From an uncultured Planctomycetaceae bacterium (GTDB lineage: Bacteria > Planctomycetota > Planctomycetia > Planctomycetales > Planctomycetaceae): a DNA stretch of 18,860 nt. Within the stretch, counting starts at the first letter, position 1; every line of letters starts with the position of its first letter. Location: the NCBI GenBank assembly GCA_903823545.1, contig CAIJTL010000024.1, positions 1 to 18,860 of the forward strand. Reading direction: 5' to 3'. Positions 1-8,506 of the stretch are shown here, piece after piece. Under the pieces are notes generated by a model that saw nothing but the letters and a program-made list of their open reading frames with translations, was not told the origin of the DNA and did no database searches. The translations under genes were made by a program, and so were the position numbers.

Positions 1-1020
1 CGTCAGGCCGGCAGCAGTGATGACGAAGTTCACGTTGCCAATTTCGACGACGCGATCAGTTCCTGAACCGCCATCGAACGAGTCATTGCCTGCGTCTCCA
101 GTGAGCGAGTCGTCATCGTTCCCGCCAAAGAGCTTGTCGTTTCCTGCCCCGCCGTTGATCACGTCATCGCCGTCATTGCCAGTGATCGAATCGTCTCCCG
201 TTTCGCCATTAAGAACATCGCCAGCGTTCGAGCCGATGAGCGTGTCGTTGCCACCTCCGCCCAAGAGCGTCGTGGAGCCTTTCGTGAAGGCACTCACGTT
301 GAGCGTGTTCGCACTGGCGCCGCCCGTCAGTGATGCTGCATCAATGCTGTCGAGTGAATCGGTCCCGTTTCCGCTCAAGAGACTGGCGTTGGTCAACGTG
401 AAATTGAAGTTACCGATTTCGATGACTCGGTCAGTTCCATTGCCACCAAAGAGCGAATCGAGTCCGGCGCCTCCGGTGAGTGAATCGTTATCTTCATCCC
501 CGTTAAGAAGGTCGTTACCCGCGTTGCCGACCAGTGAGTCGTCATTCGCTCCACCATCGAGTCGGTCATTGGCAGCACCGCCGATCAATGTGTCGTTGCC
601 GCCGTTACCGATCAGCGTGACGCTCATCGTCGCGGGTGCCGCGTTTGCATCGAACTTGTCGGCACTGCTTCCGCCCGTGAGCGATACTTGTTCGATTCCC
701 GACAGCGAGTCATTGCCCGTTGTCGCTTTGAGAGCAGAACCGCTCAGGGTCACAACGCCCGATAGCGTTTCGACGACGATGTCCGTCCCTGTGCCACCCG
801 TGAGCGAATCGTTGCCGTCGTTGCCGATCAGTGTGTCGTTGCCTGTTCCCCCTTTGAGAACGTCGTTACCGAGACCGCCGACGAGCTTTGAAGTACGGCT
901 CAATGCCGAGACGTCGAGTGTGTCGTTTCCGGCGTCCCCTTGCAGTTCGATGCTCGCGTTGAACGCCGCATCAAGGCTGCTGATTCTGATCGCATCGTTA
1001 CCACCGTTTCCGTGAACGAG
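1..1020 (-). repeat. RTX-like (hemolysin-type calcium-binding) coding repeats
   Basis: Within the giant protein, frame-consistent runs such as GGNGNDSLTGG, GGGGNDTLIG, GGAGNDKLFGG and GDAGNDSFDGG recur every 9 or 18 residues. Between them are longer non-repeat stretches of the type SLTGGASANTLNVSAF. This is the nonapeptide calcium-binding RTX pattern, which folds as a parallel beta-roll and is usually near the C-terminus of exported proteins. The array continues off the left edge. Confidence 0.85.
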
Positions 1021-4000
1021 GAACGAGGTCGCGTGTGTGACATTGAACGTGACCGTCCGCAGATTCGTTCCGGTGAACCTCATCAAACCGTCTGCTCCGG
1101 TGACATCGGCGAATGTGACTCCTGCGTCATTCGTAGCGGGAAGTTCAAAGTCGACTGCGGTCGCGAAGTCATCGAGCAACAGAGCTGTGCTGCCAGTGAG
1201 TGTTTCGGTGGTCGTGTTCCCCTCGAGAGTTCGCTCGACCGTCACACTGGTCGCGCTGTTAATGCGGATGACGAGTAATTCGTAAACAGGAATTTCGGTG
1301 ACGGTGACGTTAATCGTCTGCGTTGTCGTATGGCCGTTGTTGTCACTGGCGGTGACACTCACTTCGTAGACGTTGTTCGTGTCTGCGTCAGTCGGTGTTG
1401 CGAAGCTTGGTGCCGTGAGGAATGACAGAACTCCGCCGGTTGTGATACCGAACTTCGATTGATCCGCACCGCCGGTGATCGAGTACGCCAGCGTTTGGGC
1501 GAGTAAGTCTGCGTCCGTCGCAGTGACCGTTGTGACAAACGTCTTTGTTTCGGGAACGTTGACCGAGTTGTTGGATGTGAAGACCGGCGAGTTGTCATTC
1601 ACGCCGGTGACGTTGATGGTGATGGCGGCCGTGTCAGTCAGCGGCGTTCCTGGTCCGCCGTCGCTGACTTGAATTGTCAGCACGACAGATGCGATTTGCT
1701 CACGATCGAGATTCGTGTTGCTCGCAACGGTGATCGCTCCGGTCGAGGCGTTAATCGCGAAGATTCCGAGCGAGTTTCCGGCAGTGATCGAGTACGTAAA
1801 CGTGTTGGTCCCGTCGCCGTCTGTCGTGGCGAGCGTGCCAACTGTCGTGTTATTTGCCGAGTTTTCAGCAATCGAAAACGTCGTGTCATTCAGCACCGGA
1901 GCGAACTCGCTAGCGTTAGTGACGGTGACGTTGATCGTTCGCGGCGTCGTGCGACCGCTGCCGTCGTTCGCGGTGACGATCACTTCATAAACGTTGTTCG
2001 CACCGACGTCGGTCGGAGATTCAAAGTTTGGAGCCGTTTTGAACGCCAATACGCCGCCGGTCGTCAGACTGAACTTTGCCGAGTCCGCACCGCCAGTGAT
2101 TGTGTACGTCACCGTTTGCGCCGGAAGATCAGCGTCCGTTGCGATAACGGTTCCGACCGCCGTTGTGTTCTCGGCGATGCTAATGGCATTGCTCGTTGTG
2201 AAGACCGGCGAGTTGTCGTTGACTCCGGTGATGTTGACTGTCACCGCCGCCGTATCGGTACGCGGCGTTCCCGGTCCGCCGTCGGTCACTTGCACGGTCA
2301 ACACGACAGACGAAATCTGCTCACGATCGAGCTTCGTGTTATCCGCTACGGTGATTGCTCCGGTCGCGGAGTTGATCGCAAAAATTCCGAGCGTGTTCCC
2401 GCCAGTGATCGAGTACGCGAGTGTCTTCGTTGCATCGGCGTCGGTCGCCGTCACGGTCCCGATCGCCGTCGAGTTTGCTGAGTTTTCGACAATCGAGAAG
2501 GTCGCATCATTGAGGACCGGATCAAATTCATTGACGTCAGCTACAGTGACGGCGATGTTCTGCGACGAGGTGTTGCCAGCGGCATCCGTCGCTTTCACGA
2601 TGACGTCGTAAACGTTGTTCGTCCCACTGTCCGTCGGCGACTCGCGATTCGGAGCGGCCACGAACGTCAGCACGCCGCCGCTGCTGATGCTGAACTTCGC
2701 CGCATCCGCGCCGCCGTTGAGCGAGTAAGTCACACTGCTGACATCGGTCGTCGTGACAGTGACTACGCTCGTCTGGTTTTCGTTGGCGTTAATCGTTGCA
2801 GACGATGTGAAGCTCGGAGCAGTTCGATCGCTCGTCACAGTCGCGCTCGCCGCCGGATTGCCGGTCGAAGCCGAATTGACCGCCGCGTTCGCACCGACAT
2901 CGACCGTCACTGCTCCATCTGCCGTCGGCGTCACGACCAGCGTGTAGGTGTCGCCGTCAACGGCTGAGAAAGTCCCCTTCGTGCCGTTTGTCACCGTGAC
3001 ATCGCCTGTCGCGAATCCGGTCACGGTCTGGCTGAACTGGAACGTAAACGTGAGCGTGCTGGCGTTCGACGTCGTCCCGTTCGGAGTGATCGCGAGCGTT
3101 GGCACCGAGATGTCCGACGTGACCGACGCGCTGGTCGCCGCGTTGCCGTTCGTCAATGCATCTTGAGCGGCGTTCGCTCCCACACTGGCGGTGACGGTCC
3201 CGTTCGCCGTCGGCGTGACGAGCAGCGTGTAAGTGTCGCCGTCCACAGCGGTGAAAGTCCCCTTCGTTCCGTTCGCGATCGTGATATCGCTCGCGTCGAA
3301 GCCGGTGACTGTCTCTGTGAATTGAAACGTGAACGTGATTGGATTTGCGTTCGTCGTGCCGCTGTTGGGAGTAATCGTCAATCCCGGAGCACTCCGGTCG
3401 GAAGTGACCGAGGCACTCGTCGTTCCCGAATTGGAATTACCAGCGGTGTCTGAAAACCGAGAGCTGGCAATGCTGGCGGTCACCGTTCCGTCCGCCGTCG
3501 GAGTGACGTTCAAGGTGTAGGTGTCGACGTCAACGGCAGTCAGAGTTCCCTTGGTGCCGTTCGTCACCGTGACGTCGATTACGGTGAAGCCGGTCACTGC
3601 CTCGCTGAACTCGAATGTAAACACGATCGGGTTGGCATTCGTCGAGCCGCTATTGGGCGTGATCGTGACTGTCGGAGCGACAGTGTCGAACGTGACCGAA
3701 GCACTCGCTCCGCTGGTGTTCGCGTTTGCGGCCAAGTCCTGCACGGAGTTGCTCGCCACGCTGACGTTGACCGGCCCATTCGTGAGGCCGCTCGAACTGA
3801 CAATCGCTGTGTAGGTCTTGCCGCCATCGGATGTGGTCAACGTTCCCAACGTCCCTTGCGACAGTGTGACGTCCGCAGCGGTAAAGCCAGTCACCACTTC
3901 GCTGAATTGGAAAGAGAAGAAGATAGAACTACGGGTCGAAGTTCCGTTGGGTGTGATCTCCAGCGTGGGAGCCGTGTTATCGAACGTGATCGTCGCACTG

Positions 4001-6573
4001 GCCGCCGTGTTCGCATTCGCGAACAAATCCTGAGCGGTATTCGCCGCGACATCGACGGTGATGTTCGACGTTCCGGTCGGAGTGACGACGAGTGTGTAAG
4101 TGTCGGCGTCCACTGCCGTGAAAGTTCCCTTGGTCGCATTGCCGATCGTGACGTCGCTGGTGCCGAAGCCGGTGACAGGCTCGGTGAACTGTAACGTCAA
4201 CGTGACGGCACTGCCGTTGGTCGCCGCTGGATTGGAATTGATTGCCAACGATGGGACGTTTCGCTCCGACGTGACTGAGGCACTGGTCGAGGCGATGTTG
4301 TTGCCTGCCGCATCCGTGGTGGAATTCGCACCGACGGTGGCCGTCACCGTTCCGTCGTTGGTCGGCGTGACTTCGAGCGTGTAGGTGTCAGAATCGACCT
4401 CTGTGAACGTTCCCTTCGTGCCATTGACCACCGTGACGTCGCTGGTAACAAACCCGGTCACCGCCTCGTTGAATTGGAATGTAAACAGGATCGGGCTGGT
4501 GTTGGTGTTGCCGCTATTCGGCGTGATTGCGACCGTCGGGGCAACGTTGTCGAACGTGACCGTCGCGGTACCACCAGTCGCGTTCGCGTTTCCAGCGAGG
4601 TCCGTCACCGTACTGCTGCCGACCGTGATCGTCACCGGCCCGTTGCTCAGGCCGCTCGACGAGACGAACAGTTCGTAGGTGTCGGCATCCACGGTCGTGA
4701 AACTGCCAAACGATCCTTGCGAGAGAGTGATGTCCGCAGTTGAGAAGCCCGTCACCGCCTCGCTGAATTGAAACGTGAAGGTGATGCCGAACCTCGTGCT
4801 TGTTCCGTTTGGAGAGATCGCCAGTGTCGGGGCAACGTGATCCGAGTTGACCGTTGCGGACGCGGTCGGGTTCCCTTCGTTGACGACGTTGGACGCCAGC
4901 GAGGCCACGACCGCTCCGTCGGCAACCGGCGTCACCACGAGCGTGTAGTTCCTCGCATCGACCGCCGAGAAAGTCCCCTTCGTGCCGTTCGTTACGGTCA
5001 CGTCGGACGCGGTGAAGCCGGTCACGTCATAGTTGAACTGGAACGAAAACGTGATCGTCGCAGCATTCGTGAATGTGTCGTCCGGCGAGATCACGACTTG
5101 CTGCGCGAATGTCTGCGACTCGAACGCTCCGATATCGACGAACGTCGCGAAGACGCGGCTGAAACCGCTCCCGCGTTGGTCTGTCGTGAGTCCGCCCGGA
5201 ACGAGCGCGTTGCTTCCCGCGTTGATCGCCGGACTGCCGGTCAGCAGCGCGTGCGTCATCGACGCCCCGCCGTTGTTCGCCAGCGAACCAAGCAGCGGAC
5301 TCACGCCGATTTGATTTCCGTTGATCCCGTTGGCCAAGCCCCCCGCCGAGCCGGAGTGGCCGATGATGTTGTAAGAGCTACCGGATGCCGCCGACCCGCT
5401 AAGGTCGCTGGCCGTCGAACCGGTTCCGACGAAGTTCCCCGCAATGATCGTGTTCTTCAGCGTGACCGCCGCACTTTGAAACATCGCCACTGCTCCTCCG
5501 AACGAAGCCCCGTTTCCATCAGAGTCCGAGCGGTTGTTCGCGACGGTGCAGTTTGTCATCGTCACCGAAGAGTTGCTGAAAATCGCCGCTCCGCTGTCGG
5601 TTGCTGAGTTTCCAGAGAACGTGGAATTCGTCAGCGAATAATCCCCTGTGCCCGCCAAGGCTCCACCATTCACAGCGGAGTTATTGGCGAAGAGACAACC
5701 GGTTGCCGTGAATTCGGAGTTGATGCTGACGACACCTCCCGAACCGGTCGAGGAGTTGCCGGAGAACGTGCAATCGGTCGCCGTGTAAGTTCCGTTCCCA
5801 CCGATGACCCCACCGCCGCTCGCCGTGTTCGATGAGAACGTGCTCCCCGAAAACGTGTAAGTCCCGTTGCCGATCGTGACTCCTCCGCTGCTGGTTGCCG
5901 AGTTATTCGACACTGTGCAGTTTGAAAAAGAGACGGAACCGTTCGTCGCGGACACCCCACCGTTGACTGCCGAGTTGCCTGTGATCGTGCAACCAATAAA
6001 GCTGACGGTGGCGTTCGTGTCCACGACTCCGCCGTCACCCGTGGCCGAGTTCCCACTCAGCGTGCAATTGCTGATCGTCAGATTCTCACGATTGACGATC
6101 GCTCCGCCGCTTCCCGTCACGCTTCCGTTCTTCAGCGTCAGCGAGGAGATCGTCACCGCCTTCGTCCCGCCCGTCCCATCGACCGTGAAAATCCGCGACG
6201 CCTGCTGCGCATCAATGATCGTGTTCGCCGCCCCGTTCCCGGTGATCGTCACGTTTTCCGAGATCGTCATTTGGCCGCCGGTCAGGTCGATCTCCGTCCC
6301 ATTCAGCGACGCATCGAACGTGATAGTGTCCGAGTCGGTATTCGCGTTCGCCTGAGTAATCGCCTCCCGCAAGCTGAGCACCCCGTCGCTGCCATTCACG
6401 ACATCCGACGCAGTCGTCACCACGAATGCCGCCGGCATCTGCCGAGCTTCCAACAACTCCGCCACCCGACTACGAACCTTCAATCCCCGCCGAACTCCCC
6501 GCAGCGAAACAACATGCCCAGATTGACCAAACGCACGACGGACGAACTCACGGAGCCAAGACGAACGAGACAT
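1..6573 (-). CDS. Giant modular surface/secreted protein (beta-helix, Ig-like, cadherin and RTX repeats), partial at C-terminus
   Basis: The frame is open for 2191 codons from ATG at 6573 to the left edge, where it runs off without a stop. The N-terminus lacks a classical signal peptide. It is arginine-rich and has LLEARQMPA at residues 40-48, resembling the LExRxxPA-type motif of planctomycete exported proteins, then DGVLSLREAI at 63-72 (CSLREA-type motif). Residues about 140-350 form a parallel beta-helix of roughly 23-residue rungs with GNSA/NNSA and GGV motifs. Residues about 400-487 match the choice-of-anchor Q pattern (SPLLGSLANNGG, GSPAINAGS, TDQRG, DIGAFES). Residues about 491-1250 hold eight Ig-like repeats with FQFSEAVTGF-type motifs. 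About 1255-1760 are cadherin-like repeats (DREQI, DGGPGTP, GVNDNSPVF). From about 1850 come RTX-like GGxGNDxL repeats. Likely a very large calcium-binding adhesin or matrix protein outside the cell. A 134-nt gap separates it from the upstream permease gene, so it may have its own promoter. Confidence 0.93.
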   Translation of the reverse strand, partial: MSRSSWLREFVRRAFGQSGHVVSLRGVRRGLKVRSRVAELLEARQMPAAFVVTTASDVVNGSDGVLSLREAITQANANTDSDTITFDASLNGTEIDLTGGQMTISENVTITGNGAANTIIDAQQASRIFTVDGTGGTKAVTISSLTLKNGSVTGSGGAIVNRENLTISNCTLSGNSATGDGGVVDTNATVSFIGCTITGNSAVNGGVSATNGSVSFSNCTVSNNSATSSGGVTIGNGTYTFSGSTFSSNTASGGGVIGGNGTYTATDCTFSGNSSTGSGGVVSINSEFTATGCLFANNSAVNGGALAGTGDYSLTNSTFSGNSATDSGAAIFSNSSVTMTNCTVANNRSDSDGNGASFGGAVAMFQSAAVTLKNTIIAGNFVGTGSTASDLSGSAASGSSYNIIGHSGSAGGLANGINGNQIGVSPLLGSLANNGGASMTHALLTGSPAINAGSNALVPGGLTTDQRGSGFSRVFATFVDIGAFESQTFAQQVVISPDDTFTNAATITFSFQFNYDVTGFTASDVTVTNGTKGTFSAVDARNYTLVVTPVADGAVVASLASNVVNEGNPTASATVNSDHVAPTLAISPNGTSTRFGITFTFQFSEAVTGFSTADITLSQGSFGSFTTVDADTYELFVSSSGLSNGPVTITVGSSTVTDLAGNANATGGTATVTFDNVAPTVAITPNSGNTNTSPILFTFQFNEAVTGFVTSDVTVVNGTKGTFTEVDSDTYTLEVTPTNDGTVTATVGANSTTDAAGNNIASTSASVTSERNVPSLAINSNPAATNGSAVTLTLQFTEPVTGFGTSDVTIGNATKGTFTAVDADTYTLVVTPTGTSNITVDVAANTAQDLFANANTAASATITFDNTAPTLEITPNGTSTRSSIFFSFQFSEVVTGFTAADVTLSQGTLGTLTTSDGGKTYTAIVSSSGLTNGPVNVSVASNSVQDLAANANTSGASASVTFDTVAPTVTITPNSGSTNANPIVFTFEFSEAVTGFTVIDVTVTNGTKGTLTAVDVDTYTLNVTPTADGTVTASIASSRFSDTAGNSNSGTTSASVTSDRSAPGLTITPNSGTTNANPITFTFQFTETVTGFDASDITIANGTKGTFTAVDGDTYTLLVTPTANGTVTASVGANAAQDALTNGNAATSASVTSDISVPTLAITPNGTTSNASTLTFTFQFSQTVTGFATGDVTVTNGTKGTFSAVDGDTYTLVVTPTADGAVTVDVGANAAVNSASTGNPAASATVTSDRTAPSFTSSATINANENQTSVVTVTTTDVSSVTYSLNGGADAAKFSISSGGVLTFVAAPNRESPTDSGTNNVYDVIVKATDAAGNTSSQNIAVTVADVNEFDPVLNDATFSIVENSANSTAIGTVTATDADATKTLAYSITGGNTLGIFAINSATGAITVADNTKLDREQISSVVLTVQVTDGGPGTPRTDTAAVTVNITGVNDNSPVFTTSNAISIAENTTAVGTVIATDADLPAQTVTYTITGGADSAKFSLTTGGVLAFKTAPNFESPTDVGANNVYEVIVTANDGSGRTTPRTINVTVTNASEFAPVLNDTTFSIAENSANNTTVGTLATTDGDGTNTFTYSITAGNSLGIFAINASTGAITVASNTNLDREQIASVVLTIQVSDGGPGTPLTDTAAITINVTGVNDNSPVFTSNNSVNVPETKTFVTTVTATDADLLAQTLAYSITGGADQSKFGITTGGVLSFLTAPSFATPTDADTNNVYEVSVTASDNNGHTTTQTINVTVTEIPVYELLVIRINSATSVTVERTLEGNTTTETLTGSTALLLDDFATAVDFELPATNDAGVTFADVTGADGLMRFTGTNLRTVTFNVTHATSFLVHGNGGNDAIRISSLDAAFNASIELQGDAGNDTLDVSALSRTSKLVGGLGNDVLKGGTGNDTLIGNDGNDSLTGGTGTDIVVETLSGVVTLSGSALKATTGNDSLSGIEQVSLTGGSSADKFDANAAPATMSVTLIGNGGNDTLIGGAANDRLDGGANDDSLVGNAGNDLLNGDEDNDSLTGGAGLDSLFGGNGTDRVIEIGNFNFTLTNASLLSGNGTDSLDSIDAASLTGGASANTLNVSAFTKGSTTLLGGGGNDTLIGSNAGDVLNGETGDDSITGNDGDDVINGGAGNDKLFGGNDDDSLTGDAGNDSFDGGSGTDRVVEIGNVNFVITAAGLT
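1300..2820 (-). repeat. Cadherin-like coding repeats (about five, with an internal two-domain duplication)
   Basis: About five cadherin-like domains are visible. Two near-identical types alternate: one begins FDPVLNDATFSIVENSAN or FAPVLNDTTFSIAENSAN and contains LGIFAIN, LDREQI and DGGPGTP; the other begins NSPVFT and contains GGADSAKFS or GGADQSKFG followed by NNVYEV. The duplicated pair is offset by 621 nt (gcgttcc at 1644 and at 2265), which is 207 codons. This indicates duplication of a two-domain unit. Cadherin domains typically bind calcium and mediate adhesion. Confidence 0.8.
2824..5100 (-). repeat. Eight bacterial Ig-like coding repeats with a three-domain super-period
   Basis: Eight repeats of about 95 residues share ITPNSGxTNxxPI, FQFSEAVTGF, DVTVTNGTKGTF, VDxDTYTLxVTP and a closing SASVTS(E/D) or ATVTFD. 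They resemble the Big_12-type Ig-like family. Domains 2-3-4 match domains 5-6-7 one to one: both 2 and 5 have the unusual LSQG and SSSGL(S/T)NGPV variant, both 3 and 6 follow with AVTGF and TKGT, and 4 and 7 close the unit. ccgctatt at 3647 and at 4511 are 864 nt apart, equal to three 96-codon domains. Confidence 0.82.
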
Positions 6574-6707
6574 GAAACTACTTTCTGAATTTCGGCGAGG
6601 CCATTCACAAGCGACTGGCGATCCGTCGCGAAAATCTGCGACCGGACAACCTTCTCCACGACAACTCTGCCTCTCCTACAAGATCGCGGGGGCGCAACAC
6701 GATTCTT

Positions 6708-7496
6708 CTAATCTTTCAAAATATCCGTTGTAACAACGGGAATCACCGTGTTTGTAACCACTGTGGTCGGCCAGCAGAGATATTTCATTCCCATCACAAA
6801 CATAATTAGCAACACGCCAAATTTGAGGTGCGACTGAGCCGCTCGATCCAGCAACACTCCTCCCAACCAAATTCCTGCCAAGACGGGAATCAGCGAACAA
6901 CTCAAAACGAAAACCACGTTCGATCCCAACAGACCGGCGTTGCCCATGAGGATGACTCGTAAAATCCCGCTGACACAAAACATCGCTTGCAGAGCGGCGA
7001 TCATTTGCTGCTTCGTCCAAGGCTGCGAATAGACGTAGGCCACCGCTGGCGGACCTCCGATGTTGAACGCTCCGCCGAAGATGCCGCTCACAAAACCAAG
7101 CGGCAAGGCGCACCAGCGAGGGATCGGGCCAAGTCGAAACCCCTGTAGCAACGGATCAATCAAGGCAAAGAAACACATCACTCCGCCCAAGCAGCGCAGT
7201 AATGTTTCCGATCGACCCCAACTCAAGAGCGACACGCCGATCGGTGCTCCGACAACAACGCCAGCAATCAAACCGGCAGAATCGCGCCACGCAAAATGCT
7301 TTCGATTGGACCACAACGTTCCCCAGCAGACGGGAATGTTGATTGCTGCCACCGTCGCTGCAGACAGTTTGAAATCCATCCACAGCGGCAGCAACGCCAT
7401 CGCCACGATGCCGAACCCAAATCCCGTCAGACCTTGCATCAGACCTGCGAACGTCAGCACCGTGAGGATGTAAAACAAGTCCAAAGGACTCACCAC
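6708..7496 (-). CDS. Sulfite exporter TauE/SafE family membrane permease
   Basis: A hydrophobic 262-residue protein with about eight membrane spans. It carries the two family signatures: GLTGFGFGIVAMALL in the first helix hairpin (near residues 22-36), and GIFGGAFNIGGPPAVAYVY at the start of the second half (near 138-156). The family (PF01925, DUF81) moves sulfur-containing or organic anions across the inner membrane; the substrate cannot be read from sequence. The start is GTG. The listed GTG at 7496 overlaps the upstream dehydrogenase by 7 nt, while the adjacent GTG at 7493 would give a classic 4-nt GTGA overlap and is an equally good choice. The overlap implies translational coupling to the dehydrogenase. 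Length is normal for the family. Confidence 0.88.
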   Translation of the reverse strand: MVSPLDLFYILTVLTFAGLMQGLTGFGFGIVAMALLPLWMDFKLSAATVAAINIPVCWGTLWSNRKHFAWRDSAGLIAGVVVGAPIGVSLLSWGRSETLLRCLGGVMCFFALIDPLLQGFRLGPIPRWCALPLGFVSGIFGGAFNIGGPPAVAYVYSQPWTKQQMIAALQAMFCVSGILRVILMGNAGLLGSNVVFVLSCSLIPVLAGIWLGGVLLDRAAQSHLKFGVLLIMFVMGMKYLCWPTTVVTNTVIPVVTTDILKD

Positions 7497-8482
7497 TTCC
7501 AGTCACGAATACCGACCAAATTGCGAACGCATTCCGTCGGCCAGCCGCCGTTTCGCAAGGTGATGATTGTCTCGGCGGACATCTTCAGTGTGTCGTGCTG
7601 CGATTCCTCGTCGAGTCCCGCGAGATGGCCGCAGACCAAAATGTTGTCCAACGTCAGTAGCGGGTTATCGAGCGGCAGCGGTTCACGTTCAAAGACATCG
7701 AGTCCTGCGGCTCGCAGATGTCCTGACTTCAAAGCGTCGCACAAAGCTGCCTCGTCAACGAGTGGCCCGCGAGCGGTATTGATTAACACGGCTCCGCGTT
7801 TCATTCGCTTCAGCGAATCAGCATTGATGATGTGACGGACCGATTGATCCATCGGCAAGTGCAGCGAAACGAAATCGGACCGAGTCAACAACTCGTCGAT
7901 CGAGACTAGCTCGACTTCCCATTGCTCTGCGAACTCGCGATTCGGAAACGGATCGAAGGCGAGTACGTTCAAGCCGAGTCCTCGTGCACGCGTCGCGACT
8001 GCTCGTCCGATTCGTCCGAGTCCGACGATTCCCAGCGTTCTGCCCATCACTCGTGGCGTCGGCTCTTTCCCCCAAACACCACGTCGAACCTCGCGATCAC
8101 GTTCCGGCAATCGTCGGGCAAGTGACATCAGCATCGCGATCGTGTGCTCAGCCACCGCGTGATGATTCACCCCCGGAGTCGTGGCGACCACGACTTTCGC
8201 CTGATCGCACGCCGGAAGATTGACCGCATCAAATCCAACGCCGGTGCGAGCGATGACTCGCAATTGTTGGCATTCGGTGATGACCTTTGGCGTGAACGGT
8301 TCTGAACCGGCAATACAAGCAACGCAGTCGCGCAGTTCCCTGATGAGGCTCGCTTCTTCCCACAAGTTGAGCTTTCGGTTCACAACCACCGGCTCAAACC
8401 CAGCGTTCCTTAACAGGTCAAAATGTGGTCCCGTATCGCCAACCATGGACGTGACAAGCACCTTGGATGTCGCTGTCGCCAT
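7490..8482 (-). CDS. D-isomer-specific 2-hydroxyacid dehydrogenase (phosphoglycerate dehydrogenase-like)
   Basis: A 330-residue cytosolic NAD(P)-dependent oxidoreductase. The N-terminal catalytic half contains GVGFDAVNLP (81-90) and the HHAVAEHT helix (107-114). The nucleotide-binding fold has GLGRIG at 154-159. The catalytic set is present: Arg238 in NTARGPLVDE, Glu267 in DVFEREP, and His286 in GHLAG. Length and motif order match SerA-type and related dehydrogenases without the regulatory ACT domain. The true substrate is unknown; D-3-phosphoglycerate, glyoxylate/hydroxypyruvate or another 2-hydroxyacid are all possible. ATG at 8482 is preceded by AAGGAA at 8493-8498, 10 nt away. It begins 24 nt after the deacetylase gene and overlaps the permease gene, so it is mid-operon. 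Confidence 0.9.
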   Translation of the reverse strand: MATATSKVLVTSMVGDTGPHFDLLRNAGFEPVVVNRKLNLWEEASLIRELRDCVACIAGSEPFTPKVITECQQLRVIARTGVGFDAVNLPACDQAKVVVATTPGVNHHAVAEHTIAMLMSLARRLPERDREVRRGVWGKEPTPRVMGRTLGIVGLGRIGRAVATRARGLGLNVLAFDPFPNREFAEQWEVELVSIDELLTRSDFVSLHLPMDQSVRHIINADSLKRMKRGAVLINTARGPLVDEAALCDALKSGHLRAAGLDVFEREPLPLDNPLLTLDNILVCGHLAGLDEESQHDTLKMSAETIITLRNGGWPTECVRNLVGIRDWKW

Positions 8483-8506
8483 TGAAAAGTCGTTCCTTAT
8501 CAGTAT

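Noticed and set aside
1..5100. Regular short repeats suggestive of a CRISPR array or satellite
   Set aside because: The periodicity is in codons (9, 96, 207 and 288 residues), the repeats are degenerate at the DNA level and the frame is open throughout, so they are protein-domain repeats.
17..6588. Many plus-strand reading frames rich in Val, Ser, Pro and Arg opposite the giant gene
   Set aside because: They are antisense shadows of a repetitive coding sequence with biased third positions; their low-complexity PVSESLP-type content mirrors the RTX, Ig and cadherin repeats.
6574..6707. Promoter or terminator between the permease gene and the giant gene
   Set aside because: No hairpin with a T-run and no convincing -10/-35 pair could be seen in these 134 nt.
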